A stretch of 64,000 nt of DNA from Rebecca billardiae RCC1528 (Eukaryota; Haptophyta): contig OZ251248.1 of assembly GCA_965240325.2 (NCBI GenBank), forward strand, positions 620,001 to 684,000, in the 5' to 3' direction. Shown here piece after piece: positions 10,961-21,289 of this stretch. The notes below the pieces were generated by a model. The model was not told the origin of the DNA, made no database searches, and saw nothing but the letters and a program-made list of their open reading frames with translations. A program made the translations under genes and the position numbers. Position 1 is the stretch's first letter. Each line of letters begins with the position of its first letter.

Positions 10961-12541
10961 TCACGCGCCGTGCCTGAAGAGCATCACGTCCGCTTCCCGC
11001 ACGACGTACTCCTTCCCCTCCGCGCGCATCAGCCCGGCCTCCTTGGCCGCCTTCTCCGAGCCCGACTGCACGAGGTCGTCGTACCCGATCGTCTCGGCGC
11101 GGATGAAGTTCTTCTCAAAGTCGCCGTGGATCACGCCGGCGGCCTGCGGCGCGGTCCAGCCGGTGCGGATGGTCCACGCGCGCGTCTCGGTCTCGCCCGA
11201 GGTGAAGAAGGTGCGCAGCCCGAGCAGCCCGTACGCCGCGCGGATCAGCCGCCTCAGCCCGCACTCCTCGATGCTCACGCCCAAGGACTCGAGGAACTCC
11301 GCGCGCTCCTCGTCCGACAGCTCGATCAGCTCCGACTCCACCTGCGCGCTCACCACGACGACGGAGGCGCCCTCCTTCTGCGCCAGCTCCTCCAGCCGCC
11401 GGGTGAAGTCGTTGCCCTCGGCCAGGTCCGCGTCCGCGACGTTCGCTGCGTAGATCATCTTCTTGGCGGTGAGCAGCTGCAGCCGCTCCAGCCACACCGC
11501 GTCCTCCGGCGAGAGGGTCTCCAGCAGGTTGCGCGCGGGCTCGCCCTGCTCCAGCGAGGCCTGCGCTCGCCTGAGCACCTCGGCCTCCGCCGGGTCGGCC
11601 TTCCGGTCCTTCGCCACGCGCTCGAGCCGCTTCTCCACCTGCGCGAGGTCGGAGAGCGCCAGCTCGAGGTTGATCACCTCCGCGTCGCGCACCGGGTCGA
11701 CGCTGCCGTCCTGTGACCGTTGAGAGGGGAGGAGGAGAGGGGGCGGAGGGGGACGGGAGCAGGGCGCGCGCGTCAGTGGCCCGCGCCCCCGCAGCCGCGG
11801 CCGCCTCGCGCGCGCCCGCGACGGCGCGCTCCGCGCCCGCTGCGCTGCGCGTGACGCGCGTGAGCGCGGTGCCTCAGGCGCGTCGGCTTGGGCGCGTGCG
11901 GCTTGGGCGCGTGCGGCTGCAACGCGTGCGGGCTGGGCGCGTGCGCCCACCACGTGCACCACGTTTGGGTCCTCAAAGCAACGCACGACGTGCGTCACCG
12001 CGTCGCACTCGCGGATGTTGGCGAGGAACTGGTTGCCCAGGCCCTCGCCCTCCGAGGCGCCCTTCACCAGCCCCGCGATGTCCACGAACTCGAGCGTGGT
12101 GGGCACCACCCGCGCCGAGCTGTGCATGTCCCCGAGCACCTTGAGCCTCGGGTCTGGCACCTCCACCATGCCCACGTTCGGCTCGATCGTGCAGAAGGGG
12201 TAGTTGGCGGCCTCGGCGCCCTGCGTCTCGGTGAGCGCATTGAAGAGCGTGCTCTTGCCCACGTTGGGCAGGCCGACGATGCCGGTGCGCAGCTTCATGC
12301 TCACGCGCGTCGCATGGAACGCGCGCGTCGAGCGCGCGGCCGCGTACCGCGCGCCGACCGCGCCGACCGTGCTGAGCGGCGCGCTCATGGCGACCGTGCT
12401 CACGCGCGCGGCGTGCAGAGGGCGGCGCAGCCCGACGGCCGAGCCGCGCGCCACGCTCGCGCCCACTGCGCCCAGCAGTGGCGCGCTCATGGCGATGAGT
12501 GCGAAGCCGCCCATCGACGCGGCCACGTGAAGACGCATCAT
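10961..12541 (-). CDS. Organelle-targeted YchF/Obg-like ATPase
   Basis: Two exons, 12541-11951 and 11710-10961 (phase 0), give 446 aa. The enzyme core begins near residue 82 ([17 protein letters not shown]) with the P-loop GLPNVGKS, then [14 protein letters not shown] (G3 region, typical YchF) and NVADADL in place of the GTPase NKxD. That change is why YchF proteins prefer ATP. A TGS-like domain follows ([15 protein letters not shown] to [12 protein letters not shown]). YchF/OLA1 proteins bind ribosomes and respond to stress. The length and sequence are closer to bacterial YchF than to cytosolic OLA1. An 81-residue N-terminal extension, hydrophobic then Arg/Ala/Ser-rich, suggests import into plastid or mitochondrion. 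It contains a tandem duplication (see findings). ATG codons at 12541 and 12538 are adjacent. It diverges from DNAJC2, another ribosome-linked gene. Confidence 0.92.
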   Translation of the reverse strand: MMRLHVAASMGGFALIAMSAPLLGAVGASVARGSAVGLRRPLHAARVSTVAMSAPLSTVGAVGARYAAARSTRAFHATRVSMKLRTGIVGLPNVGKSTLFNALTETQGAEAANYPFCTIEPNVGMVEVPDPRLKVLGDMHSSARVVPTTLEFVDIAGLVKGASEGEGLGNQFLANIRECDAVTHVVRCFEDPNVVHVVGARAQPARVAAARAQAARAQADAPEAPRSRASRAAQRARSAPSRARARRPRLRGRGPLTRAPCSRPPPPPLLLPSQRSQDGSVDPVRDAEVINLELALSDLAQVEKRLERVAKDRKADPAEAEVLRRAQASLEQGEPARNLLETLSPEDAVWLERLQLLTAKKMIYAANVADADLAEGNDFTRRLEELAQKEGASVVVVSAQVESELIELSDEERAEFLESLGVSIEECGLRRLIRAAYGLLGLRTFFTSGETETRAWTIRTGWTAPQAAGVIHGDFEKNFIRAETIGYDDLVQSGSEKAAKEAGLMRAEGKEYVVREADVMLFRHGA

Positions 12542-12711
12542 CAAGGCAAGCACGCCTGCCGCGGGCGGGCGAACTTTTGCGAAGCCCACTGGTTCCGGAT
12601 GGGCTGAACGAGCCGCGCGCCCGCCCCGGACTTGAACGTGTTTGACCAACCGGCAAGCGCTTTCTGGACCGTGCCGCTTTGGATTCACCCGCTGCTGCAG
12701 TGGTCACGTCG
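12542..12711. promoter_or_regulatory. Shared divergent promoter interval (YchF / DNAJC2)
   Basis: Only 170 bp lie between the start codons at 12541 (-) and 12712 (+). The stretch is less GC-rich than the exons and contains pieces such as ACTTTTGCGAAG and GTTTGACCAACC. No TATA box was seen. Shared promoter function is inferred from spacing. Confidence 0.45.
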
Positions 12712-14954
12712 ATGGCGGTCCAGGTCACGCTGCCGCCGTGGGAGGCGGGTGGCGAGGAGCGGCGCGTCGGCGCGCGCGGCTTCCCGCGCGCGCCGTGCGA
12801 GGTGGTCTTCCTCCCCATCGCCGCGCCCGCGCGCGAGCCCTCGCTCGGCGCGCCCGCCGCCGCGCCCGCCGCCGCGCCCGCGGCGGAGGACGCGCCGGCG
12901 AAGCGCGCGCGCCTTCCGGGCGACGACCTGTACGCGCTGCTCGGGCTGGCGTCGCGGCGCTGGACGGCGACGCAGGAGGAGATCCGCGCGGCGTACCGCA
13001 AGGCCGTGCTGCGCTGCCACCCGGACAAGCGGCAGGAGCTCGCCGACGCGGGCGAGGCGGTGCTGGACGAGGAGGAGGCGAACCGGCAGTTCCGCGAGCT
13101 GCAGCACGCCTTCGAGACGCTCTCCGACCCGAAGCGGCGGCGCGAGTACGACTCGCAGGACGACTTCGACGGGGCGGTGCCCAAGGCGCCGCTGCCCGAC
13201 GGCGCCGACTTCTTCGCCACGTACGGCCCCGTCTTCGAGCGCTACTCGCGCTGGTCGGAGCGGCGGCCGGTGCCGCAGCTCGGCGACGGCGAGAGCGCGT
13301 TTGCCGACGTCGCGGCCTTCTACAACTTCTGGTTCGACTTCCGCTCGTGGCGCGTGTTCGCGCACGCGGACGAGCACGACGTGAGCGAGGCCGAGTTCCG
13401 CGAGGAGCGCCGCTGGATGGAGCGGCAGAACGAGAAGGCGCGCGCCTCGCTCAAGAAGGAGGAGAGCGCGCGCATCGCCAAGCTGGTCGAGGAGGCGTAC
13501 GGGCAGGACCCGCGCGTGCAGGCGCGCATCGCCAGGGAGAAGGCGGAGCGCGAGGCGGCGAAGCGCGAGGCGGCGGAGGCGGCGAGGCGGGGGGAGGCGG
13601 CGGCGCGCGAGGCCGAGGCCGCCGCGCGCGCCGCGGAGGAGGACGCGCGGCGCAGGCAGGCGGAGGAGGCGTCGCAGCGCAGGCGCGCCAAGGAGAAGGA
13701 GCGCGACGCGCTGCGCAAGGCGCGCGCACGCGTCAAGGCGCACGGCGCGGCGCTCGGCGCGGGGGACGCGGAGAGCGCCGCGGCGGTGGGCGAGCTGTGC
13801 GCGGAGCTGCCACTCGCGCCGCTCACCGCGCTCGCCGAGCGCCTCGACGCGTGCGCCGCCGACGCCGAGCGCGTGCGCGCCGAGCTGCGCTCGCACGCGC
13901 AAGCGCTCGCCCAGCGGCTGCGCGCAGAGGCGGAGGCGGCCGCGGCCGCGGCGTCGCCGCCGCCGCGCGCGGGCGCCGAGCCGCCCAGCGCCGCCGGCGC
14001 CAAGACCCGCGCGCTGAGCGAGGCGGAGCTCGCCCTCTTCCCCAAGGCGCTCATCAAGTTCCCCGCGGGCGTGCCTGCGCGCTGGGCCAAGGTGGCCGAG
14101 TTCCTCAACGAGGGGACGGGCGGCAGCCTCACCGAGAAGGCCGTGTCTGAGCACGTACGCGCACGTTGCGCGCACGCGCGCGCGCGCGCGCGCGTGCGCG
14201 CACGCGCCACACCCAGCCGCGGGGCGGGGGCAGGAGCGCGCGCCGGGGCAGCGCGTGGCGCCACCGCGCGGCGGCGCGCGCGAGGCGCTCACTCACGCGC
14301 TCGCTCGCGCCCTTCCCACCACCGGCTGCCGCTGCCGCTGCCGCTGCCGCTGCTGCCTGCTGCCTGCTGCTTCGCCCCGCCAGGTGAAGGCGAGCCGCAA
14401 GGGCCAGAGCGCGCCGGGCGCGCCGCGGCCGGCGGAGAAGGCGACGCCGCGCGCAGAGGCCGCCGCCAAGCCCGCGGCCGCGGCCGCTGCGCCGCCGAGC
14501 GCGTGCCGCCCGTCGGCGAGCGCCAACGGCTGGGAGGTGGTCGCGCCGGCCGCGCACAGCGCAGCCGGCGCGCAGCCCGCGCCGCCGCAGCCGGTCGCCA
14601 AGCAGCCGTCCGCGGGCAGCGCCGCGGGCGGCGGCGGCGGCGGCGGCAAGAGCGCGGACGAGCTCGCGGCGGCGGCGGGCGCGTGGAGCGCCGCGCAGCA
14701 GTCGGCGCTCGAGGCGGCGCTCAAGGCCATCCCGAAGAGCGCCGGCGCCGAGCGCTGGTCACTGATCGCCGAGGCCGTGCCAGGTGCGCGCGCGACGCGC
14801 GAGTCGCTCGCACGCACGCTGCGCGCTCTCGCGACTCACGCGCCGGTGCCGTGCGGCGCCTCGCGCACGTGCGGTGGGCGCAGGGAAGAACCGCTCCGAG
14901 TGCATCGCCCGCTTCAAGTACCTCGCCGCCACGCTCAACTCGAGCAAGCCGTGA
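12712..14954 (+). CDS. DNAJC2/zuotin-type J-protein with C-terminal SANT repeats
   Basis: Three exons, 12712-14154, 14384-14783 and 14884-14954, give 637 aa. The J-domain spans roughly residues 70-155 and has the HPD motif that stimulates Hsp70 (LRCHPDKRQ). It is followed by the zuotin-homology signature: PVFERYSRWS, then FYNFWFDFRSWR, then ERRWMERQNEKAR. A long charged Glu/Arg/Ala helix follows (about 280-370), then a helical domain. Two Myb/SANT-like segments close the protein: FPKALIKFPAGVPARWAKVAEFLN, here given by position (about 445-470), and the last one spanning two exons (WSLIAEAVPG joined to KNRSECIARFKYL). In yeast and mammals this protein pairs with Ssz1/HSPA14 at the ribosome exit tunnel, and in animals it also acts on chromatin. 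The start is the first ATG in frame. Confidence 0.95.
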
Positions 14955-16150
14955 GGAGCCGCCTGCAATTGACTCAGACTGTCTCAGTGCTTATACCCCC
15001 GCCCCCTCTGGAGGCGGGCTGTCCACAGTGGAGTGGTGTCAAGGCACTAGGTGTCTCGGTCAGTGGTTTGAGGTTGGGTGAGGGTGGTGGTTGGTTGGGG
15101 GCTGGCCAGGGTAGGGCTGGAGGCTTCGGCCGCCAGTCTGATCACCCGGAGCCCGTTATAAATAAGGGGAATTTATTATCGCGAGGTACTGCGCCGATCC
15201 GCGTGGCGGAGATCCAGCGGCACGTGGCGGTGATCAAGCAGCCGCAACCGCATCAGATGACGTGCACGAACGGCCTCATGGAGAAGCTCGTACCACAAGC
15301 CTACCAGAAGCCATCCGCTCGCCGACTTGCCCGACGCCCCGACTACTACTCGCGCTGGCTGTCACCCGCGCCGCGCGCGGCTCGCGCCGGGCCATCGCGG
15401 AGGTGCGTGCCCGCCGGCGCGAGCTGCACAACACAACATGCACACCGACGCGAGCCGCTCGTACCACGTCGTGCCCGACGGGCCGTGCTCAGCGACGTCT
15501 GCAAGTCTACGCCATGCAGTCGGTTGTCACCCTGTGCAGCTCGCCACGCACCGCTGCACACCGGTGGACCATCCGCGGTGCGTGCCGTTGCCGCGCCGTC
15601 GTGCCCGAGCGGCCGTGCACAGCGACGACTGCATCGACGCGCGCCTCGCCGTGCGCCTCGGTGGGCTGCGTGCAGAACCGCGGTGGCGGTGCGGTGCCGC
15701 GCTACCGCGCCGCGCGCACACGCCTGCGTCGCGCCACGCGGAAATGGTCCCATCGTCGTCGGGTCTGCCGGCCCTACCAGTAAGGCAGTAACCAGCTTCT
15801 CCGTAGCGTCCTAGACGCGCTGTGTTCGACCAGCCCACCGGGACAAGGCCGCCAGGCCCCCGGCCGCGGTTTTACCTGTGTCCTTATGAATGGGTAAAGG
15901 GGTTAATTAACAGTGGAGGCCAATCTGGCCAATAAGAATGTGCCTTTCGTCGTGCGAAAGTTCGGAACACGATATTGAAGTTGACCCGCATGATTGTCGT
16001 CGTCATCATCGATACTCAAAGCGGGTACAGTTCATCATCAAATGTACTTTACAGCAATATTCATCTTTCAACCAGAGCGGGCGGCTCCCCGGCTCGGTCG
16101 CTCGCAGCGAGCGCGCCGCGCGCTCAGCGCCCGTCGTCGCCCTGGTGCCG
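14955..16150. other. Intergenic with G/T-rich tract and diverged direct repeats
   Basis: 1.2 kb between DNAJC2 and the lipase. 15045-15125 is G/T-rich on the plus strand. Segments at about 15466-15508 and 15597-15642 are similar (both contain CGTCGTGCCCGA and a GGCCGTGC(T/A)CAGCGACG core), so a unit of about 130 bp was duplicated and has diverged. 15850-16150 is more AT-rich and is the probable lipase promoter and leader. An in-frame ATG at 15938 could extend the lipase by 71 residues. Confidence 0.5.
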
Positions 16151-19100
16151 ATGGCGATGGCCCTGGTCGGGATTGCCGTACTACTTCTCCCATCAAGCGC
16201 ACGTGTCACCACGCCCACATCGGCACGAAGCGCTGCACCGCTGCCGTTCCCAGTCTCTCCCTCGCCCGTATCCCCGCCGCCCGATGGCGATGGCGACGGC
16301 GACGCATCACTTCCATACTCGAGCGGAGGGCAGGGAAGAGACGATGGTGTGGTGAGCCAGACGAGCGACAATGGTGGCTTGCGTGGCACCTTTGTGAGAG
16401 GTGAGCACCCTCGCCAGTCAGCCGCTCGTCACGGGCGTATGCTGCATCTCGCAAACCTCGTGCCTACCGACACCAACTGCACGTGCATATCCGAGTGTTG
16501 GCAGTGTGGCTTCTTTGACGGGGCGCAGTGTCCGTGGGGCCGCAGCTGGTGCTACACTCAAGGCGACTTTGGGTATGCGCTGGTGGGCCATCCAGGAGGA
16601 TGTGGCATCACAGGCCAGATTGCCCAGATATGGTGGTGGGACCTATGCATTGAGCTGCCTGCCCGCGCGTTTGAGCCGCAGGGCGTGCTGGAGCGACTGG
16701 TTTACCCGTCTGCACACGACCTCATGAACAGCGGCGACATGGAGTACTACGCGCTAGCAGCCTCGCTGCCCTACTGCCTCAGTGGCATGGCTACCAATCC
16801 TACTGGCTGTCGCAGCGCTCTTCTGGCCTCAGAACCAGAGCATCACATCTTGACGGTGAGGGACTGGTCGTGCGGGGCGTGCGTGCGGATCAATCCAAAT
16901 GTGACCAGCGCAGTGAGCGGTTGTGCTTATTTCGTCGACCTTGCCATGGTGGCATATTACGACCCGGCCAAGCACACTGTTGTGCTTGCCTTCCAAGGGA
17001 CGAACTCGTTCGCCAACTCGTGGTGGGCCAATGTGGATTTGGCTGTGGGGTACCCATGGGCTCACCTGGGCAGCTCCTGGGGTTCAGTTGGGGTGCACAA
17101 TGGGTTCTACGAAGCATTCGAAGAGCTGCAAGGCGAGGTCTACGATGCGCTTGAGCAGATTCACGAGGAGGCATTGCAGTTTCACCACGAGCCAGCCGCT
17201 CTTGTTACTGTCGGTCACTCACTGGGTGGGGCAGTTGCTACTTTTGCAGCCTTTGATCTTGCAAGCCTGTGGGACGTGGGAGTTGCAGCACACTTTGCCA
17301 ACAGCACACCAGCATGTGATGGTGTGCTACCGTGTGCGCATGCCATGCCCTACACTGCCGACGGCACACGGCGCAGGCGTCCGTGGAATCTCCATCGCCC
17401 ATATGCAGTGACGTTTGGCCAGCCGAGAGTTGGCAACAGAGCTCTGGGAGTCAAGTATGCCATGCTGGTGACAGAGCATTACCGCTTCCTCAACCAGTAC
17501 GACTGGGTGGCAGACTATCCTAATCAACCATGGATGCACGTCCCTTCGACTGCTATCCACTTCCCTGCCGTGCGTGGTTCGCCTGAGGTCTTCAACAAGA
17601 CTGTCTGCACAGCTTTGGACTACTCAGTTTGTGTCTCGAAGGCAGGTGACGATGCTGACCCCCAAAACTGCACGACAAGCTCAGGAGCCACAGGAGTCGA
17701 TTGGTTATGGACATGGCGGTACGATGGGCATAGCAACTTCTGCGGGCTGGAGCACGAGATTGGAGACGAAGACACATATTGCACCAGTGCCTTCTCTCCC
17801 CCACCGCCAGCACGACCACCTGCTCCTGAGCCAAGGCGCCCACCTCCCTCCCCTCAGCCTGGGCTGCTGCCACTCCCACCAAGTCCACAGCCACCAGGCA
17901 TACCACCACACCAGCCGCCACCGGAGTCTGTGCCAACAGACCCCCCGCCTTCTGCACCACCAAGCGCTCTGCCTCTCTCTTCCCCAAGCTGGCCACCGAG
18001 CCCACCTCCACTTGCACCACCTATGCCACCGCAGCAGTCGTCAGCCCCCCACCAACCGCCGCATCCATCGCCAAGTCTGCCTCCAAGCCTGCCACCCAGC
18101 ATACAGCCGCTCTTGCCACCACTTTCTCCGCCGCCAATCTCGCCGCCGCCATCGCAACCGCCTGCGACGCATCCGCCAGACCAGCCGCAGCCACCACCTG
18201 CATCGCCGCCGCCACGCGCTCCAGCTGCCAGACCGCCGTCAGCACTACCACTCTCACCTCAGCCACCTTTGCCTCCGCCACTGTCGCCACCGCAACCGCC
18301 GCCGCGCCTCCCACCTGCCCCGCCGCCGAGCTCGCCGCCATCCCCCCTGCCCGCCAATCCACCGCACCCTCCACCCCATGCACCCCCAACGCCACCGTCG
18401 CCACCGCGCACTCAGCCGTTGCCGCCGCAGTGGCCACCAAGCGGGCCACCAAGATCACCGCCTGGCCTGCAGCCAAGCCTACCGCCAAGCCCACCGCTAT
18501 TTGCGCCCCCGCGCTCCCCACCACCGCTGTCGCCGCCATCGTTACCACCGGCTGCACCACCTGCAGTCCCACCCCTGCCACCAGCTGCATCGCCCCCACC
18601 CGACGCTCCACCGGCCCGCCCGCCGTGGGCACCACAGTTCTCACCTCAGCCCATGCTGCCGCCCTCGCAGCAGCCACTGTCTCCACCGCAACAGCCGTCG
18701 AGCCACCCACCTGTCTCGCCGCCGAGCTCGCCGCGATCGCCCCCACCCGCCAATCCGTCACATGTGCCACCCAGTGCACCGCCGCCACCGCCGCAGCCAC
18801 CGCTCACTGAGCAGTTTGCTCCGCAGCCACCCCCAAGTCATCAACCGCCAAGCTCATCCCCAAGCATGCCTCCGAACATGCCCCCGAACCCGCTGCCTTT
18901 CTCGTCACTACCGTCTCCAACAACCTCACATCATCCACCATCCTCTCCACCTGGAGCGCCCCCGTCAAGCCCGCAGCTGCCACCAACGCCCTTGTCTCAA
19001 AGCCCATCACCACCTCGCACTCCGCCGCATCAGCCGCCACAGCAGCCTTCTCCTTCGCCGATGCGGCCACCTGGCCCACCACCTACTCCGTCTCCGCAGC

Positions 19101-21289
19101 AGCCGCCAACGCCGCGTGTGCCGCCAAGCCCGAACCCCCCGCCGAACTTTGGGTGTACGGATCCGTCAGCGACCAACTACGACTCCAGGTCAACCGCGCA
19201 GGGCTCCGCGCAGTGCGTTTACGACGTGAGTGGCTGCACGGACACACACGCGCTCAACTACCTGTCGCCAGCGACCACGGACGATGGCAGCTGCTTTGTG
19301 GCGGTGTACGGCTGTATGGCATCGGCTGCGAGCAACTACGACCCGAGTGCAACCGTGCAGCCAGTGGCAGGGTCGTTGCTGGCGTGCGCCTTCCCCCTCC
19401 CTGGCTGCACAGACAGCTCTGCGCTAAACTACGCGTCGTACGCGACGGCGGACGATGGCTCGTGCATTGCAGCAGTGGCTGGATGCATGTCCAGCGTCGC
19501 AGCAAACTATGACCCCAGCGCCACGTTTCAGCCCAAGGGTGCGTGCACGTTTGTGCTCGGTGGGTGCACGGACAGCCGCGCGCTCAACTACGTCTCCCAG
19601 GCGGACGCCGATGACGATAGCTGCTTCGTGCCAGTGAATGGCTGTCTTGTGGAGTCGGCGTCCAACTACGACTCTCTTGCCAACGTGCAGACAGCCACCG
19701 ACGAGTGCGTGTACGAGCGCAGCGGCTGCACTGACTCGACCATGTACAACTACGTTGCCGCCGCCGCTGTGGACGATGGCAGGTGCATCCCTTATCCGCC
19801 CGAGGACTCAAGCCGGCGCCGCCGCGGGCGCCGGCTGGCGGACGTGGGCTGCACTGTGCCTGCAGCGCTCAACTACGACAGCTTGGCAACTTCGGACGAT
19901 GGCTCGTGCACATTTTCTTTTGCGGGCTGCGCTGACTCCGCCGCTGTCAACTACATCTCGGAGGCCACAGTGGATGACGGCAAGTGCGCTTATGGCGGCT
20001 GCTCTGACGCCGCAGCGACCAACTTCGACTCTAGCGCCACTGTGAACGATGGCACCTGCAAGTACAACGTGCCCGGCTGCACGTCCACGCTGGCTGACAA
20101 CTATGCGTCTGCAGCGAGCGTGGACGACGGCAGCTGCGTGCGCGCGGCATGCATCGACTCCACTGCGATCAACTTCGACTCCTTCGGTGCGCCGCGTGCC
20201 GTGGCGACATCGCGTCTGCGCACAGCGTTTCGCGCTTGCCCCCCCCCCCCCCCCCCAAGGCACGCGCGGCGCCGCTGTCCCACCACGCTTCACTCGCGCC
20301 ATGGCTCACTGCTTGGCGCGAGCTCCAGCGTGCTCGCAGGGACGACGAACGACGGCTCGTGCACATTTGCAGTCAAGGGCTGCACTGTCACTGATGCCAT
20401 CAACTATTTGCCAGCAGGTGCGTGCACGGGCGCTCTGGGCGCGCGCGCGCGCATGTCCGGTTCTGCCTTGCTCGTGCGCACCCGCCAGTTTCTGACGGAT
20501 GACAGCCCTGCTGCTGCCACCCCCTACCACCCCTGCCGCCCGCGCTGGTGGCCTTCGAATGTGCGCTCAGCCACCGTCGACGACTCAAGCTGCGTTCTGG
20601 GTGGCTGCACGCTCATATCCGCGTCCAATTACGACTCGCATGCCGACGTGAATGACGGCAGCTGCGTGCTTTCAGTCACCGGCTGTACGCACAGCGATGC
20701 AGCGAACTACCTCCCAGCAGCGACCGTCGACTCTGGCATGTGCCGCTTCGGTGGATGCACCGACTTGCAGTCCCCAGACTACACTTCGCTGGCCGTATTC
20801 GACGATGGCACTTGCTCTGATCAAGCAGTTGCCCCACCGCCGCCGAGCAGCGGCGCAGGAGTCAGCACGGATGGCGGCAGTGGCGACAGCACTGCCGCTA
20901 CCGACGACGAGGATGACGACGACGACGACTATGGTGGCAACGGCGGGCCACGCGACTCGCCATCTACATCGACCACACAGGCTGTGGGCGAAGCCCGAAA
21001 CATCGGCCTCTTCGTAGGGGTAGGCGTCGGCGCTCTGGCCCTCGCGTGCACCGCCAGTGGCCTCTTCCTCTGGTGGTACAAGCGCGGGCGCTGCTCTGCC
21101 GCTCGGGCAAGATCAATGAAAGCTGGGACCCTGCAGAGTACAGTGGCGGCAAGAAGCAGGTGGGGTGGGAAGTCGTTTTGGGGACTGGCACCCCCCGGAG
21201 TGCAGGACACCACTCTCGTCCACGTTGATCGCGCTGCCCGTCAGGTTGACGACGAGGCTATCAGCAGGCGCTATTCCACAGAGGCGTGA
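16151..21289 (+). CDS. Secreted class-3 lipase with proline-rich stalk, Cys-rich repeats and C-terminal membrane anchor
   Basis: Three exons, 16151-20186, 20340-20417 and 20571-21289, give 1,610 aa. I chose ATG 16151 because it opens a signal peptide (MAMALVGIAVLLLPSSA). The in-frame ATG at 15938 would bury it. The lipase_3 domain lies at about residues 200-540: AFQGTNSF, the nucleophile elbow GHSLGGAVAT (Ser357), FGQPRVGN, a likely catalytic Asp451 (QYDWV) and possibly His527 (DGHSNF). Residues 550-1000 are Pro/Ser-rich (PPPSPP-type) like wall hydroxyproline-rich glycoproteins. Next come 17 repeats of GCTDxxAxNYDSxATxDDGSC, then an acidic Ser/Asp stretch, a transmembrane helix (LFVGVGVGALALACTASG) and a basic tail. 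The expected position is outside the plasma membrane, where the enzyme would cleave acyl esters. Both introns are 153 bp and keep frame, so retention would insert 51 residues without a stop. Codon use is less GC-biased than in neighbouring genes. Confidence 0.9.
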   Translation: MAMALVGIAVLLLPSSARVTTPTSARSAAPLPFPVSPSPVSPPPDGDGDGDASLPYSSGGQGRDDGVVSQTSDNGGLRGTFVRGEHPRQSAARHGRMLHLANLVPTDTNCTCISECWQCGFFDGAQCPWGRSWCYTQGDFGYALVGHPGGCGITGQIAQIWWWDLCIELPARAFEPQGVLERLVYPSAHDLMNSGDMEYYALAASLPYCLSGMATNPTGCRSALLASEPEHHILTVRDWSCGACVRINPNVTSAVSGCAYFVDLAMVAYYDPAKHTVVLAFQGTNSFANSWWANVDLAVGYPWAHLGSSWGSVGVHNGFYEAFEELQGEVYDALEQIHEEALQFHHEPAALVTVGHSLGGAVATFAAFDLASLWDVGVAAHFANSTPACDGVLPCAHAMPYTADGTRRRRPWNLHRPYAVTFGQPRVGNRALGVKYAMLVTEHYRFLNQYDWVADYPNQPWMHVPSTAIHFPAVRGSPEVFNKTVCTALDYSVCVSKAGDDADPQNCTTSSGATGVDWLWTWRYDGHSNFCGLEHEIGDEDTYCTSAFSPPPPARPPAPEPRRPPPSPQPGLLPLPPSPQPPGIPPHQPPPESVPTDPPPSAPPSALPLSSPSWPPSPPPLAPPMPPQQSSAPHQPPHPSPSLPPSLPPSIQPLLPPLSPPPISPPPSQPPATHPPDQPQPPPASPPPRAPAARPPSALPLSPQPPLPPPLSPPQPPPRLPPAPPPSSPPSPLPANPPHPPPHAPPTPPSPPRTQPLPPQWPPSGPPRSPPGLQPSLPPSPPLFAPPRSPPPLSPPSLPPAAPPAVPPLPPAASPPPDAPPARPPWAPQFSPQPMLPPSQQPLSPPQQPSSHPPVSPPSSPRSPPPANPSHVPPSAPPPPPQPPLTEQFAPQPPPSHQPPSSSPSMPPNMPPNPLPFSSLPSPTTSHHPPSSPPGAPPSSPQLPPTPLSQSPSPPRTPPHQPPQQPSPSPMRPPGPPPTPSPQQPPTPRVPPSPNPPPNFGCTDPSATNYDSRSTAQGSAQCVYDVSGCTDTHALNYLSPATTDDGSCFVAVYGCMASAASNYDPSATVQPVAGSLLACAFPLPGCTDSSALNYASYATADDGSCIAAVAGCMSSVAANYDPSATFQPKGACTFVLGGCTDSRALNYVSQADADDDSCFVPVNGCLVESASNYDSLANVQTATDECVYERSGCTDSTMYNYVAAAAVDDGRCIPYPPEDSSRRRRGRRLADVGCTVPAALNYDSLATSDDGSCTFSFAGCADSAAVNYISEATVDDGKCAYGGCSDAAATNFDSSATVNDGTCKYNVPGCTSTLADNYASAASVDDGSCVRAACIDSTAINFDSFGAPRAVATSRLRTAFRACPPPPPPRHARRRCPTTLHSRHGSLLGASSSVLAGTTNDGSCTFAVKGCTVTDAINYLPAGACTGALGARARMSGSALLVRTRQFLTDDSPAAATPYHPCRPRWWPSNVRSATVDDSSCVLGGCTLISASNYDSHADVNDGSCVLSVTGCTHSDAANYLPAATVDSGMCRFGGCTDLQSPDYTSLAVFDDGTCSDQAVAPPPPSSGAGVSTDGGSGDSTAATDDEDDDDDDYGGNGGPRDSPSTSTTQAVGEARNIGLFVGVGVGALALACTASGLFLWWYKRGRCSAARARSMKAGTLQSTVAARSRWGGKSFWGLAPPGVQDTTLVHVDRAARQVDDEAISRRYSTEA
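19151..20820 (+). repeat. Array of 17 Cys-containing repeats coding part of the lipase ectodomain
   Basis: Each unit encodes about 24-30 residues with the core GC(T/A)D..A.NYDS.A..DDGSC: one Cys near the start, one at the end, Asn-Tyr in the middle and acidic residues before the last Cys. Odd and even units differ in places (NYLSPATTDDGSC versus NYDPSATVQP), so the array probably grew by duplicating pairs. Both introns fall inside the array. The acidic DDGS/DDGT loops suggest Ca2+ binding, which is inference. Very similar repeats are known from surface proteins of marine Bacteroidetes and algae. Confidence 0.9.

Noticed and set aside
15262-15791. Overlapping ORFs of 130-175 codons between DNAJC2 and the lipase
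   Set aside because: They overlap in several frames within a diverged direct repeat. None shows protein-like composition.
15938-16150. Upstream ATG of the lipase
   Set aside because: It would place 71 unremarkable residues before a clean signal peptide at 16151. Kept only as an alternative start.
17574-19229. Second-frame 551-codon ORF in the lipase gene
   Set aside because: His/Arg/Ser-rich shadow of the proline-rich frame; no start context or domain.
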